Assembly: GCF_026627925.1 (NCBI RefSeq)
Contig: NZ_JAPNLE010000009.1
Span: 5,270,001-5,334,000, forward strand
DNA length: 64,000 nucleotides
From: Cupriavidus sp. D39
Lineage (GTDB): Bacteria > Pseudomonadota > Gammaproteobacteria > Burkholderiales > Burkholderiaceae
Direction: 5' to 3'
Shown here piece by piece: positions 9,635 to 18,162 of this stretch (position 1 is the stretch's first letter; each line of letters opens with the position of its first letter). A program made the translations under genes and the position numbers. The notes below the pieces were generated by a model that did no database searches, had not been told where the DNA came from, and worked only from the letters and a program-made list of their open reading frames with translations.

Positions 9635-9859
9635 GGCGGGTGCGTTGCGAGGCGAGGGCGCGGCGGCGGGTGCGTTGAATGCGAAGACGGTGCCGCGCCA
9701 GGCGGCGAAGGACAGTATTGTAACTGTCCCAGTCCCAGTCCCTGTGCCGGGCCTCATAACGGGCAGCGCTTGTCGACGCGAGACACATGACGCCGCGCGA
9801 TGGCGGGCCGGGGGGCTGTTATGACCTATGATACTCATTGAGCATATGAATGGGATGAC

Positions 9860-10225
9860 GTGAATCGTATGCATACGCTGACTGAGCGCCCCATCGATCC
9901 CGCCACGGAGCGGACAGCGCTGGCCTTTCTCGACCGGATAGCGGTTTCTTATCCGGTACGGGGCGCTATCCTTTTTGGCAGTCGCGCCAAGGGGAACTTC
10001 CGCGAGGACAGCGACGCCGACATTGCCGTGGTGCTGCCTGGCCCACGCGGCCAGTTCATGGCGGCAAAGCTCGCCATGGCGGACGTGGCGTTTGACGTGC
10101 TGCTGGAAACCGGCATTCGCGTGCAACCCCTGCCCGTATGGGAAGAGGAGTTGGCGCACCCAGAGGACTATCCGAATCCGGCCTTGCTGCACAACATCGA
10201 GAGCGATGGGATTCGGTTGTGTTGA
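9860..10225 (+). CDS. MNT-type nucleotidyltransferase antitoxin
   Basis: A 121-residue minimal nucleotidyltransferase. The polymerase-beta-fold signature GS-X10-DXD is met exactly (GSRAKG...DAD), with a third Asp in the later VAFDVLLE segment. In MNT/HEPN toxin-antitoxin modules this protein silences the HEPN ribonuclease by adenylylation. GTG 9860 has GGGA eight bases upstream; ATG 9869 is an alternative start. Its stop overlaps the next frame, which encodes the beginning of a HEPN partner, supporting the module assignment. Confidence 0.75.
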   Translation: MNRMHTLTERPIDPATERTALAFLDRIAVSYPVRGAILFGSRAKGNFREDSDADIAVVLPGPRGQFMAAKLAMADVAFDVLLETGIRVQPLPVWEEELAHPEDYPNPALLHNIESDGIRLC

Positions 10226-10362
10226 CACCTAAAGACCTGTTCGCAAAGGGGCGCAGGGCGGCCGCGTCAGCCGTGCTGTTGTTGAGTGACGGCGATATCT
10301 TCAGATTGAAGAGTCTGATCCGGGTACGGCAGGGAAGTGCGAATGATGGGCAACGAGTATGA
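10219..10362 (+). pseudogene. Truncated HEPN-domain toxin partner
   Basis: Starting at GTG 10219, seven bases inside the end of the nucleotidyltransferase gene, the frame gives LTPKDLFAKGRRAAASAVLLL, the typical first helix of MNT-associated HEPN proteins. Similarity stops at about 10290 after LSDGD. The rest of the open frame (to 10362) is unrelated, and the RxxxxH catalytic region of HEPN RNases is absent. The toxin has therefore lost roughly four fifths of its length, apparently at the left edge of the accessory region that follows. Confidence 0.65.
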
Positions 10363-10406
10363 ATTGACGCCGGGCGACCCTGGTTGGAGCGGCAGCACTC
10401 AATGGT

Positions 10407-11044
10407 TTATGCACGCTCTGCTTGTGAACTCCGGCGCTTACGTGTCGGGACATTTGCTTGTGGCGAACACTGCAATAGAACGCGAACGACGTTTTGCGCG
10501 TTCAGCAGGATCGTCTCCTCTGTGCGTGGATCGGGGGCGAGTCCGGACAGCGTCACCGCACCCACCAACGTTGAAACAATCGCATTGGCGACGTCTGCAT
10601 GCCCCGCGATACCTAGCTGCTGCGTTTGCTGGGCGATCAGTCGGACCAGGCGCTCGTAGCCGTCTACGGTCGTCGCCTTGACCTGTTCGTCGGTGTGCCG
10701 GAGTTCACTGCCCAGAGTTGCCAAAGGACACAAATACACCGGGTCTTTGCCCTGAAGTTGGTGAAGATAGAGAGAAACGACGGTATCGAGCGCTTCCCCT
10801 GGTGGCTTGCCGACGATGGCACGTTCGAACATGTCCATCAGTTGCGCGAACGCCGCGCCGTTGGCTTCGGCAACCAGCAGCTCCTTCGACCCGAAATGCC
10901 GATAGAAGCCGCCTTGCGTCAGGCCAGCGGCAACCATGATGTCGGCGATGCCTGTTGCGGCGAGACCCTGGTTAGAAATACCCTGGAAGCTGTTGCGACG
11001 ATGCGCTTCCTCGTTTCGGCCGTTTCGATTCTCGACTTTCTCAT
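10407..11044 (-). CDS. TetR/AcrR-family regulator (frameshifted near N-terminus)
   Basis: A 212-residue repressor after repair. The N-terminus MRKSRIETAETRKRIVATAS and the helix-turn-helix segment GLTQGGFYRHFGSKE mark a TetR-family DNA-binding domain, followed by a ligand-binding helical domain. The frame breaks at 10972-10973; one additional A restores FLNQGLAATGIADIMVAAG across the junction. ATG 11044 lies 38 bp from a pair of tandem palindromes that are its likely operators, implying autoregulation. No obvious divergent target gene starts beside the operators. The frameshift is probably a homopolymer error. Confidence 0.78.
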
Positions 11045-11081
11045 CTTGCTGACCCTGGTTCCAGAAAAACGCCTTGCGGCG

Positions 11082-11129
11082 TTTAGAGTTTCAATCTACT
11101 CTAAATTTAGAGTTCGTAGATGCTCTAAA
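11082..11129. promoter_or_regulatory. Tandem 24-bp palindromic operators
   Basis: Two abutting 24-bp units each read TTTAGAGT, eight spacer bases, then ACTCTAAA (first, 11082-11105) or GCTCTAAA (second, 11106-11129). The junction itself forms CTCTAAATTTAGAG. Their position just upstream of the leftward TetR start at 11044 makes them strong candidates for its binding sites, with a two-dimer arrangement likely. Confidence 0.75.
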
Positions 11130-11630
11130 TGCCAGCCGGGGGCGAGCAACGCCCGGGGCGGGGAGGATCGGCCAGGCGCTGTGTGCAGGTTGTTCTGGCT
11201 GCGTCCGGGCGAGACGATCCGGCTGGACCGTCGCGAAGGCATCTGGCTAAGCACAGACGCTAATGCCGCAGCGGAGGTTTCGCTGACCGGTGCCTATGTT
11301 GCACGCTCAGTCTTTGTCGCTGGATGCCTTGATCGTGTTGCCCGCTGATCTTCCATTGGCTTGCGCCGTCGCTCCGATGTCCCGCCCTTGGAATCCGAAG
11401 TGACACAGCCAGCAATCCAGGCGTTTCCCCAGTACCGACCACCAGGATCCTGGCGATCGGCCAGGTCACGTCGGCACCATCGTTAGACCAGCTCAACGCC
11501 CGTCTACCGTTGGAAGTCCCTCAAACGGTCCGCCTCTATCTCGACGGCAAGAAATGTGAGCGCGACCAGAATGCTGTCGTCTCACGACGCTGCGGCGGTC
11601 GGCCCTCCGCAAATTTACGAGGTAACAACT
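11130..11630. other. 500-bp stretch without a convincing gene
   Basis: Short frames on both strands end without a recognisable protein. A plus-strand segment near 11200-11260 reads LRPGETIRLDRREGIWLS, vaguely like a DUF2917 core, but has no start or end that fits. The stretch carries the leader of the acetyltransferase at 11631 and is probably rearranged DNA. Confidence 0.4.
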
Positions 11631-12359
11631 ATGACTATGCACCTGTTAGACAATCCAGTATGGCATGCACTCACCGGCCCTCAACGGCATTTCGGCATCG
11701 GCGAGGGTCCGGCGAGGCGCTATCAGCCAGACATTTCGCCGATAGCAGCACTCGAAAATCCTCTGGCCGCCGAGTCGTGGGCGGCACTTGCTGATATCGT
11801 GAAGGTTGGCGAAACGATTGGTCTGTTCGGCGCCAGGAGCGAGTCGGTGCCGGACGGCTGGGAAACCCAGTGGCGCGATCCATTTTTGCAGATGATCTGC
11901 ACGCAGAGGAGTTTCCGCGCACCGATCAGCGGTACGACGGCGCCTATGATGAGGGAGCTCCATCTGTCCGATGGCGCTGCGATGGTGACCCTGGCAGGCT
12001 TGACGGAGCCCGGACCGATGGAGAAGCGCACGGTGACAATCGGGCGCTATCTCGGCATCTTCGACGGGAACGCCTCCCTCATTGCGATGGCCGGCGAACG
12101 CGTTCGCCTTGACGGGTTCACGGAAGTCAGCGGCGTCTGCACGCACCCGGACCATCGGGGTAAAGGTTATGCCAATGTCCTTGTCGCTTCGCTCGCGAGG
12201 CAGATCGTCGAACGCGGCGAGACGGCTTTTCTTCACGTCAAGGACGGGAACAGCGGCGCCGCTAGCGTGTACGAAAAACTTGGATTCTCTGTCCGCGCCG
12301 TGCGCGACATCGCTGCACTGAAAAAACGGGAGCGATCCAGGCCTGAACTTTCGGCCTGA
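11631..12359 (+). CDS. GNAT-family N-acetyltransferase
   Basis: A 242-residue protein with the acetyl-CoA-binding motif A of GNAT enzymes, VCTHPDHRGKGYA, near residue 170, followed by a predicted beta-bulge and the YEKLGF motif B near the C-terminus. Proteins of this length have an unusual N-terminal half (residues 1-100) in addition to the catalytic fold. ATG 11631 is preceded at a good distance by GAGG, so the longer frame from 11556 was not used. The substrate is unknown. The next gene starts 78 bp downstream in the same direction. Confidence 0.75.
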   Translation: MTMHLLDNPVWHALTGPQRHFGIGEGPARRYQPDISPIAALENPLAAESWAALADIVKVGETIGLFGARSESVPDGWETQWRDPFLQMICTQRSFRAPISGTTAPMMRELHLSDGAAMVTLAGLTEPGPMEKRTVTIGRYLGIFDGNASLIAMAGERVRLDGFTEVSGVCTHPDHRGKGYANVLVASLARQIVERGETAFLHVKDGNSGAASVYEKLGFSVRAVRDIAALKKRERSRPELSA

Positions 12360-12437
12360 TCGCCGTTCATTGATGAAGGTCGGGCGCGACCTGCCCGTCG
12401 CGCCTTGAGTTGGCTTGCCACCCCTTGGGAGACGCCG

Positions 12438-13199
12438 ATGTCCTCGAGTTCTATGCCTACAGCACTCGTCACAAACTCTACCGGCTACGCGGGGCCGCCG
12501 GCAGTGGATGCGCTTGGCGAAGCCGGATTTCGAGTCCTCGTTCACGACCGGCAATTCAGCGATCAGGCCGTTCTCGAAGAGTTCCTGCAGTTGCATCCAC
12601 ACGCGGAATATGTTCGCGCCGAAAGTCCAGCCGGATTGCCGGGCGCCGCCATGAATGTTACCGGCAGGCTCGACGCAATCGTCAGCAACGACCACTATCC
12701 CGCCGTTCAGACCGCGTCGGAGAAAGCCTCGCTCGAGGACCTGCGTAATACGCTCGAGGTACTCGTCGTTGAGCCATTCGCCATGTTGCAGGCCGCGATT
12801 CCCCATCTGAAGGCGCAAGGACGGGGCAATGTCATCGTGATCACTTCATGCCGCACGCACTCCCCAATTCCTGGTGGCGCAATTCCCGACTCGGCGAGAG
12901 CGGCGGCGAACGCCATGGTGCGATCCCTCGCGGTCGAACTTGCTCGCCACCAGATTGCCGTCAACGCGATCGCCCCGAATTTTCTCTACAGCGAAGCATA
13001 CTATCCCCGCGCCAGGTTCATTGATGACCCGGTCGGCCGCGCGTACGTCGAGACAACCGTGCCGGCCCAGCGATTAGGTCGCCCTGACGAAATCGGCGAG
13101 GTAATACGGTTCCTCGCGACCACACAGGCCCACTTCCTCACCGGCGCGATCATCGATTTCAACGGAGCCTGGCCGGGCTGCGAGGTTCGTCCGACGTAA
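12438..13199 (+). CDS. Halohydrin-dehalogenase-like SDR protein lacking the catalytic Tyr
   Basis: A 253-residue atypical short-chain dehydrogenase fold. The N-terminus ALVTNSTGYAG fits the halohydrin dehalogenase signature T-X4-[FY]-X-G rather than the NAD-binding TGxxxGxG of true SDRs. The spacing of VSND, the PFAMLQA segment, AIAPNFLYSE and the final LTGAIIDFNGAWP also follow HheC. The active-site pattern of HHDHs is S-X12-Y-X3-R; here Ser137 and Arg154 are at the right spacing, but residue 150 is Pro (codon CCC) instead of Tyr. Start ATG 12438 has GGGAG eight bases upstream. It may be an inactive homologue or an enzyme with altered chemistry. Confidence 0.7.
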   Translation: MSSSSMPTALVTNSTGYAGPPAVDALGEAGFRVLVHDRQFSDQAVLEEFLQLHPHAEYVRAESPAGLPGAAMNVTGRLDAIVSNDHYPAVQTASEKASLEDLRNTLEVLVVEPFAMLQAAIPHLKAQGRGNVIVITSCRTHSPIPGGAIPDSARAAANAMVRSLAVELARHQIAVNAIAPNFLYSEAYYPRARFIDDPVGRAYVETTVPAQRLGRPDEIGEVIRFLATTQAHFLTGAIIDFNGAWPGCEVRPT

Positions 13200-13234
13200 A
13201 ACGTTGCGGCCAATCCTATTCCCTTGATCGACGA

Positions 13235-13965
13235 TCAGATCTGCGCTCTGCCGCCATCCACGAAGAGTTCGATGCCCGTGACGAAACTGGAGTCTTCCGA
13301 TGCGAGAAACAGGGCAGCTTTGGCAACCTCGTCGGCTTCCCCCATCCGTCCCATCGGGATGGTAGATAAAATCTTCGCAATAGCGTCCTGAGGTTGCTGA
13401 CCAATGATCGGGGTATCAATCGGACCCGGGCTAAGGACGTTTGAACGGATGCGACGGTCCTTCAGCTCCACGGTCCACCCTCGCACGAAATTGCGGATGG
13501 CCGCCTTGGTCGCGCCGTATACCCAGAAGGCAGGCGTCCCTTTGGCGCTCGCGATGGAGCCCGTGAGAATGATCGACCCGCCGTCATTCAAGAGCGGCAG
13601 GGCCTTTTGGACGGTGAAGAGCACTCCCTTCACGTTGGTACTGAACAGTTTGTCGAAATGCGCTTCGGTGATATCGCCCAAGGCGGCGAACTCAGCGATG
13701 CCGGCGTTGGCGAAGACGATGTCGATTCTTCGCCCTGTCGCGTTGACGCTTTCATAGAGACGATCAAGATCAGCCAACTTGGCGACGTCTCCCTGGATGC
13801 CGCTCACATTGTCCCCGATGGCCCTTACGGCTTCGTCGAGCTCCTCCTGGCGACGGCCGGTGATGAAGACGTAGGCGCCCTCGGCGACGAAGAGCTTAGC
13901 GGCGGCGAAGCCTATCCCCGACGAGCCGCCGGTGATGACGGCCACCTTTCCTGCAACTTACACAT
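13235..13965 (-). CDS. Classical SDR oxidoreductase (frameshifted at N-terminus)
   Basis: An NAD(P)-dependent short-chain dehydrogenase of 243 residues after repair. It shows the cofactor motif TGGSSGIG, the NAG motif, catalytic Ser in LTGSIAS and the YGATK active-site Tyr/Lys pair, plus a closing LFVDGGRAQI. The open frame starts inside the first strand; one additional G at 13950-13951 extends it to ATG 13965 as MCKLQGKVAVITGG, the normal family start. It is convergent with the halohydrin-dehalogenase-like gene 36 bp away. Substrate unknown. Confidence 0.8.
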
Positions 13966-14130
13966 AGCGATGACTCCGTTGATTGCTAATTCCGATTGGC
14001 AGCGCCTCTGGGCTGGCGCTCAGCTGCCAAAAAATAGCCAAGCGCCCATGCTCCGCTGCATTCGAGGATGGTTTGCGCGTACCGACCAACGCCGGCCAGC
14101 CAGTCGATCATCTCCTTGGCCGTCCGGCGG

Positions 14131-14987
14131 CTAGACCTCGAACCGGAACGCCGCCCCGTCGCGCTTCACATGTCCAGCTGTCGGCGCGGCATAGTGGGTG
14201 CCGATGACCAGGATTGGCTGGTCGGCCCATTCGGCGAACATCTTCACGCGGGTGGCCGTCGCAGCCTGGGTGTCGCTGTCGAGGCTCGTCGTCCACTCGG
14301 GGTGCGCCATTTGGCAGGGATGGTGGGTTATGTCGCCGGTGATCACCGCGCGCTGCCCTTCCGATTCGATCACCACGCTGACATGGCCCGGCGTGTGGCC
14401 GGGGTTGGCCTCAGGCGGACCTCAGGAGAGACGCGGTGGTCCATCTCCACCAGTTCGGTCAAGCCGGCGTCGAAGATTGGCCGCACGCTGTCTCCCATGA
14501 TCGCCTGCTGCTCCTCGTCGCCCTCGTTGCTCCAATGCTCGAATTCGCGCTTGCCGATCAGGTACCGGGCCTTGGGGAAGGTCGGGACCCACTTGCCGTC
14601 CACCAACATGGTGTTCCAGCCCACATGGTCCACGTGCAGGTGGGTGCAGACCACAGCGTCGACACTGTCGCGGCTCCAGCCCGCATCCGCCAGGTGTTGC
14701 AGGAACGCCGTCGCCAGCGGGTTTCCGCCCACCAGATGGCGCGGCTTGTCGTTGCCGATGCAGGTGTCGACCATCAGCCTCAGCCCCGGCGCCTCCACTA
14801 GCAGGGCGTGGATGGACACGTTGAGCGAACCATCCTCGTTGGCGAAGTGCGGATAGAGCCAGGGGCTGGCCTTCAGCGCCTCCGGCGTCGCGTCCCGCAG
14901 GAAAAAGCCCTCCGGATCGTAGGGGAGGGGCATCAGCATCTCGACCACGCAGGTGATCTTCACCGCGCCCACCTGCCAGCTCAACAT
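14131..14987 (-). CDS. MBL-fold metallo-hydrolase, lactonase-like (frameshifted)
   Basis: A metallo-beta-lactamase-fold hydrolase of about 285 residues. The metal-binding signature THLHVDHVGWN (HxHxDH) and a later ITGDITHHP segment with bridging Asp are present. Its overall layout resembles quorum-quenching lactonases of the YtnP/AHL type, but the substrate is not proven. The frame breaks near 14399; one more G restores the GHTPGHVSVV motif that supplies another metal-ligand His. ATG 14987 was chosen for the GGAGGA site eight bases upstream. A 250-bp stretch upstream holds no gene. Confidence 0.75.
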
Positions 14988-15238
14988 GACGTCTTCCTCC
15001 TGCTTGCCTTGGACGAGCGCAGTGCGCCGCATCGGCGTGGGGCCATAAAAATGGACGGCGACTGTTCATGGTTTCCTTCTGGCATGGAAAGACAACCGCG
15101 AAGGTAGATGCCGCCCTCGACTGGAAGCTCAATGTCTTTGCGAATGATCATCACTGGCCCTTACGTCATGTTGCTAATTTGGGTGATTCAACGTTAATTC
15201 CATCGGAACAAGCCCGGACGGCGAAACCGTCGAAGCGT

Positions 15239-16267
15239 TCATCCCGTTGGAGACTCTTCGAGCCAGCGCCGGATATTGGCGACTGTGTCCCGGTAGAAGG
15301 TTTCGTAAAGCCCCCGCGATACGTAGCCGATGTGCGGCGTCGCAAGCACGTTGGTCATCGTCCGGAAAGGATGGTTCGGCGGGAGCGGCTCCTGATCGAA
15401 CACGTCGATCGCCGCGCCCGCGATTTTCCGGGCATGAAGTGCTTCAACCAAGTCGGTCTCAGTGACAATCTGACCGCGGGAGGTATTGATCAAACGGGCC
15501 GTCGGTTTCATCAGGGACAGTTCCTCGGCTCCGACCAAGCCCCTTGTTCTTTGGCTCAGGACAAGGTGGACGCTCAAGAAATCGGCCTGCTTGAACAATG
15601 TTTCCTTCGACACGAACTCTGCACCGGCCGCAATAACGCGCTCCGGGGTGAGGTTTTCGCTCCAGGCGATTACATTCATTCCGAATGCCACGCCGATCCT
15701 GGCGACGTCTCGACCGACATTGCCAAGCCCCAGGACGGCGAGTGTCCTTCCCGACAGATCGTCGCCAACGGACTGCTGCCAACCTCCTCGTCTCAAGGAC
15801 CCGCCTTCGCTTGCAATGTGGCGGGCGCTACCAAGAATGAGGGCCCATGTCAGTTCGACGGTGGGGGTGGATGTATAACCCGTGTGAACGACCTTGATCC
15901 CTTGCCGAACGGCGGTATCGGTATCAATCGAGGCATTGCGAGGGGCCGTCGACGCGATCAGCTTGAGGCCCGGCAGGCGTTCCAAAATGTCGCGCGTGAG
16001 CGGCGTTCTCTCCCGCATCACGCACACGACGGCAAATGGCTTCAGTCTTGCGACGATCGCATCCGCTTCCGCCAGATGGTCATGGAAGATAGTGATGCTC
16101 GCCCACCGCTTCAGCGATGACCAGTCGGCAAGCGAGAGAGCGGCGTGCTGGTAATCGTCCAGGACGGCGATCCTGATCGGGCCGCCATCGATGTGCGTTT
16201 TCTCCCGGCCGGGCCATTCATCAGCGTTGATCATGTCAGTGCACGATGGGGTTGCCATGTCGATCAT
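15239..16267 (-). CDS. D-2-hydroxyacid dehydrogenase family protein
   Basis: A 342-residue NAD-dependent dehydrogenase. It has the Rossmann motif GLGNVGRDVA and the catalytic trio typical of the family: Arg in INTSRGQIV, Glu in DVFDQEPL and His in TPHIGYVS. It would reduce a 2-oxoacid or oxidise a D-2-hydroxyacid in the cytoplasm. The start overlaps the stop of the upstream oxidoreductase gene as ATGA, so the two are cotranslated from one messenger. The first 30 residues are an unusual extension; ATG 16234 is a possible shorter start. Confidence 0.83.
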   Translation of the reverse strand: MIDMATPSCTDMINADEWPGREKTHIDGGPIRIAVLDDYQHAALSLADWSSLKRWASITIFHDHLAEADAIVARLKPFAVVCVMRERTPLTRDILERLPGLKLIASTAPRNASIDTDTAVRQGIKVVHTGYTSTPTVELTWALILGSARHIASEGGSLRRGGWQQSVGDDLSGRTLAVLGLGNVGRDVARIGVAFGMNVIAWSENLTPERVIAAGAEFVSKETLFKQADFLSVHLVLSQRTRGLVGAEELSLMKPTARLINTSRGQIVTETDLVEALHARKIAGAAIDVFDQEPLPPNHPFRTMTNVLATPHIGYVSRGLYETFYRDTVANIRRWLEESPTG

Positions 16268-17235
16268 TCCGCCAGGACGACTTTGCCAAAGGGCCGATCC
16301 TCAATCAGATGGCGCAAGGCTTCGCCCGCCTCGCCAAGCGGATAAACCCGCTCGACGATGGGCTTGACTGATCCGCTGACGATCAGCGGGATGATGTCCC
16401 GCCACGCGGTGGCAATCGCGGTCGGTGATTGGGCAAACAAAGAGAAGCCGGCCATCCGCGCGCGTTTCCAGATCAGGTCCGTCACATCGATCGTGGTCTT
16501 TCGTCCGGCGGAATAGCCCAGCGTGATCAGGACACCGCCGAGACCAAGGCTGCTCAACGCCTCACTGGTCACGGTGCCGCCGATGCTCTCGATGACGATA
16601 TCGACACCGCTGCCGGCCGTTATCCGGCGAACACCGTCGGTGAGAGCTTCCGTGCTGAGGTCAATCACGTCTTCGAAGCCAAGCTCGCGTGCGCGAGCGG
16701 CTTTCGCCGCGCTGCCGGCCGTCGAAATCACCTTGCCGGCGCCCTGCGCCCGCGCGAGCTGATAGGTTGCGTTGCCGACCGACCCGCCGATTGCCGGAGC
16801 CAGCACCGTCATGCCGGGCTTGAATTCGGCCAGCGTCAATGTGATCTGCGCCGTCAGATAGGCCACTGGAAGGCTGGCCGCGACTACGTCGTCGATCACG
16901 TCGGGCACGAGCGCCAGATCTTCGGGGCGCACCAGCAGCCATTCTTGCCACGCGCCATGTTCACGAACGCCGTAAGGCCCGGTGAACATCACGCGGCTTC
17001 CCACCGCGAGACCGGAGTCGCCGGCATCCTCGATGACACCAGCGCCCTCATTGCCGAGCACCAGCGGCGCCTTGGCCCGGGGGTGCCCACCCGACAGGAT
17101 CGTATGATCGAGCGGCGTCACGCCGGCGGCCGTGACGCGAACCAGTACCCTGTCTTTTGCCGGTTGCGGCCTGGGCAATTCGATCTGCCGCAAGCCGCCA
17201 TAGCCCGAGAATGTCTCCGCCTCAATCGCACGCAT
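16264..17235 (-). CDS. Zinc-free MDR / quinone oxidoreductase family protein
   Basis: A medium-chain dehydrogenase/reductase of about 323 residues with no structural-zinc cysteines, as in quinone oxidoreductases. It has a GroES-like N-terminal half (PLVLGNEGAGVIEDAG) and an NADPH-binding Rossmann half (PAIGGSVGNATYQLARAQG). The second ATG (17235) is preferred because AGGA sits eight bases before it. It is divergent from the TetR gene at 17350 across an inverted-repeat operator and is followed by a coupled hydroxyacid dehydrogenase, so the pair is the likely TetR regulon. Confidence 0.82.
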   Translation of the reverse strand: MRAIEAETFSGYGGLRQIELPRPQPAKDRVLVRVTAAGVTPLDHTILSGGHPRAKAPLVLGNEGAGVIEDAGDSGLAVGSRVMFTGPYGVREHGAWQEWLLVRPEDLALVPDVIDDVVAASLPVAYLTAQITLTLAEFKPGMTVLAPAIGGSVGNATYQLARAQGAGKVISTAGSAAKAARARELGFEDVIDLSTEALTDGVRRITAGSGVDIVIESIGGTVTSEALSSLGLGGVLITLGYSAGRKTTIDVTDLIWKRARMAGFSLFAQSPTAIATAWRDIIPLIVSGSVKPIVERVYPLGEAGEALRHLIEDRPFGKVVLAE

Positions 17236-17250
17236 CGTCATCTTCCTGTA

Positions 17251-17300
17251 AAGTTACGGACCTGTACGTTACTTTAATGTTAGGTACAGGTCTGTTACTT
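17251..17300. promoter_or_regulatory. Inverted-repeat operator between MDR and TetR genes
   Basis: AAGTTACGGACCTGTACG at 17251-17268 is mirrored by GGTACAGGTCTGTTACTT at 17283-17300, 15 of 18 positions matching, with inner palindromic halves ACCTGTAC and GTACAGGT. It lies in the 114-bp divergent gap and should be the TetR binding site controlling both directions. The second copy at 20073-20122 has one change in the right half (GGAACAGGT). Confidence 0.7.
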
Positions 17301-17349
17301 TGTCAAGCGGGAAATCGGAACGAGTGCGGAACGAGTGGAGCATGCGGAT

Positions 17350-17943
17350 ATGACGGCAGGAACCCGGCCCCGGCGGGGAGCCCCGCCAAAGGGCGAAGTG
17401 AGCGCGCGCGAGCGCATCCTCGCGACGGCAAGTGAATTGTTTTACCGCGAGGGCATCCGCGCCATCGGGGTCGACACGGTTGTCGAGCGATCCGGGGTGT
17501 CGAAGACGAGCCTCTATCGCCTGTTTGAATCCAAGGACGCTTTGATCGCCGCCTTCGCAGCCGAACAGGATCGGTTGTTCCGGGTGCGGTGGGATCGCAT
17601 TGAAGAGCAGCACGCTGATGACCCGCGCGCTTTGCTGGAGGCGCTGCTATCCGGGATCGCAGAGCGGATCGGACTCCCCGCCTTTCGGGGCTGTCCGTTC
17701 CTCAACCTGGCGACGGAGTTTCCCGACGACAACCATCCTGGCCAGGTCGTCGCCCGGGGCAACAAGGAGGAAATGCGGGCGAGGCTCGCGACCATAGTGG
17801 CCAGGCTTGGCGCCAGTGATCCCGGCCGAACTGCATTTCAGATAACGCTGCTCATCAACGGCGCGTACGTCAGCGGCCTGATGGCAGAACCGGCTGATCT
17901 GAGGGGCGACCTCGTCGATGCCGCCATGAAGTTGTTGGCTTAG
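17350..17943 (+). CDS. TetR/AcrR-family regulator, copy 1
   Basis: A 197-residue repressor with an N-terminal helix-turn-helix (ARERILATASELFYREG through VSKTSLYRLFESKD) and a ligand-binding C-terminal domain containing the GCPFLN segment common in the YjdC/AcrR-like C-terminal family. ATG 17350 follows GGAG at nine bases; the GTG at 17335 adds only five residues. It faces the MDR oxidoreductase gene across a palindromic operator and probably represses it and itself. A near-identical paralogue lies at 20172. Confidence 0.9.
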   Translation: MTAGTRPRRGAPPKGEVSARERILATASELFYREGIRAIGVDTVVERSGVSKTSLYRLFESKDALIAAFAAEQDRLFRVRWDRIEEQHADDPRALLEALLSGIAERIGLPAFRGCPFLNLATEFPDDNHPGQVVARGNKEEMRARLATIVARLGASDPGRTAFQITLLINGAYVSGLMAEPADLRGDLVDAAMKLLA

Positions 17944-18162
17944 ATCTGACGACTTGCATTTAAAACCTCTTTCTGAGCAAGTGGCATGCGCTATCGACTG
18001 CTGTGTTCTAAAACCGTCAACGTGACACCCAGTGCCGAGCGCTGGCAGCGCAAAGTTGAAAGAGAACGCACCATGCCTCCTCGCGTATCAGGCTTAGGCG
18101 CACTGCCGCCCAGCCTAGCCCTGTCACGGCAAATATGCGCAGGCTCAGGAACGCGAACGCGA

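Larger units (their letters stand above)
17202..17943. repeat. 743-bp direct repeat, copy 1
   Basis: From AGCCCGAGA at 17202 to the TetR stop, this block recurs at 20024-20765, always offset by 2822 bases. I count about 16 substitutions and no indels by eye, near 98% identity. It contains the first codons of the MDR gene, the divergent promoter/operator and the whole TetR gene. Confidence 0.9.

Noticed and set aside
11260..11496. A minus-strand frame with an ARILVVGTGET segment
   Set aside because: It resembles a nucleotide-binding loop only superficially and leads into non-coding sequence.
15068..16120. A 350-codon plus-strand frame
   Set aside because: Shadow of the hydroxyacid dehydrogenase gene, which carries all family motifs on the minus strand.
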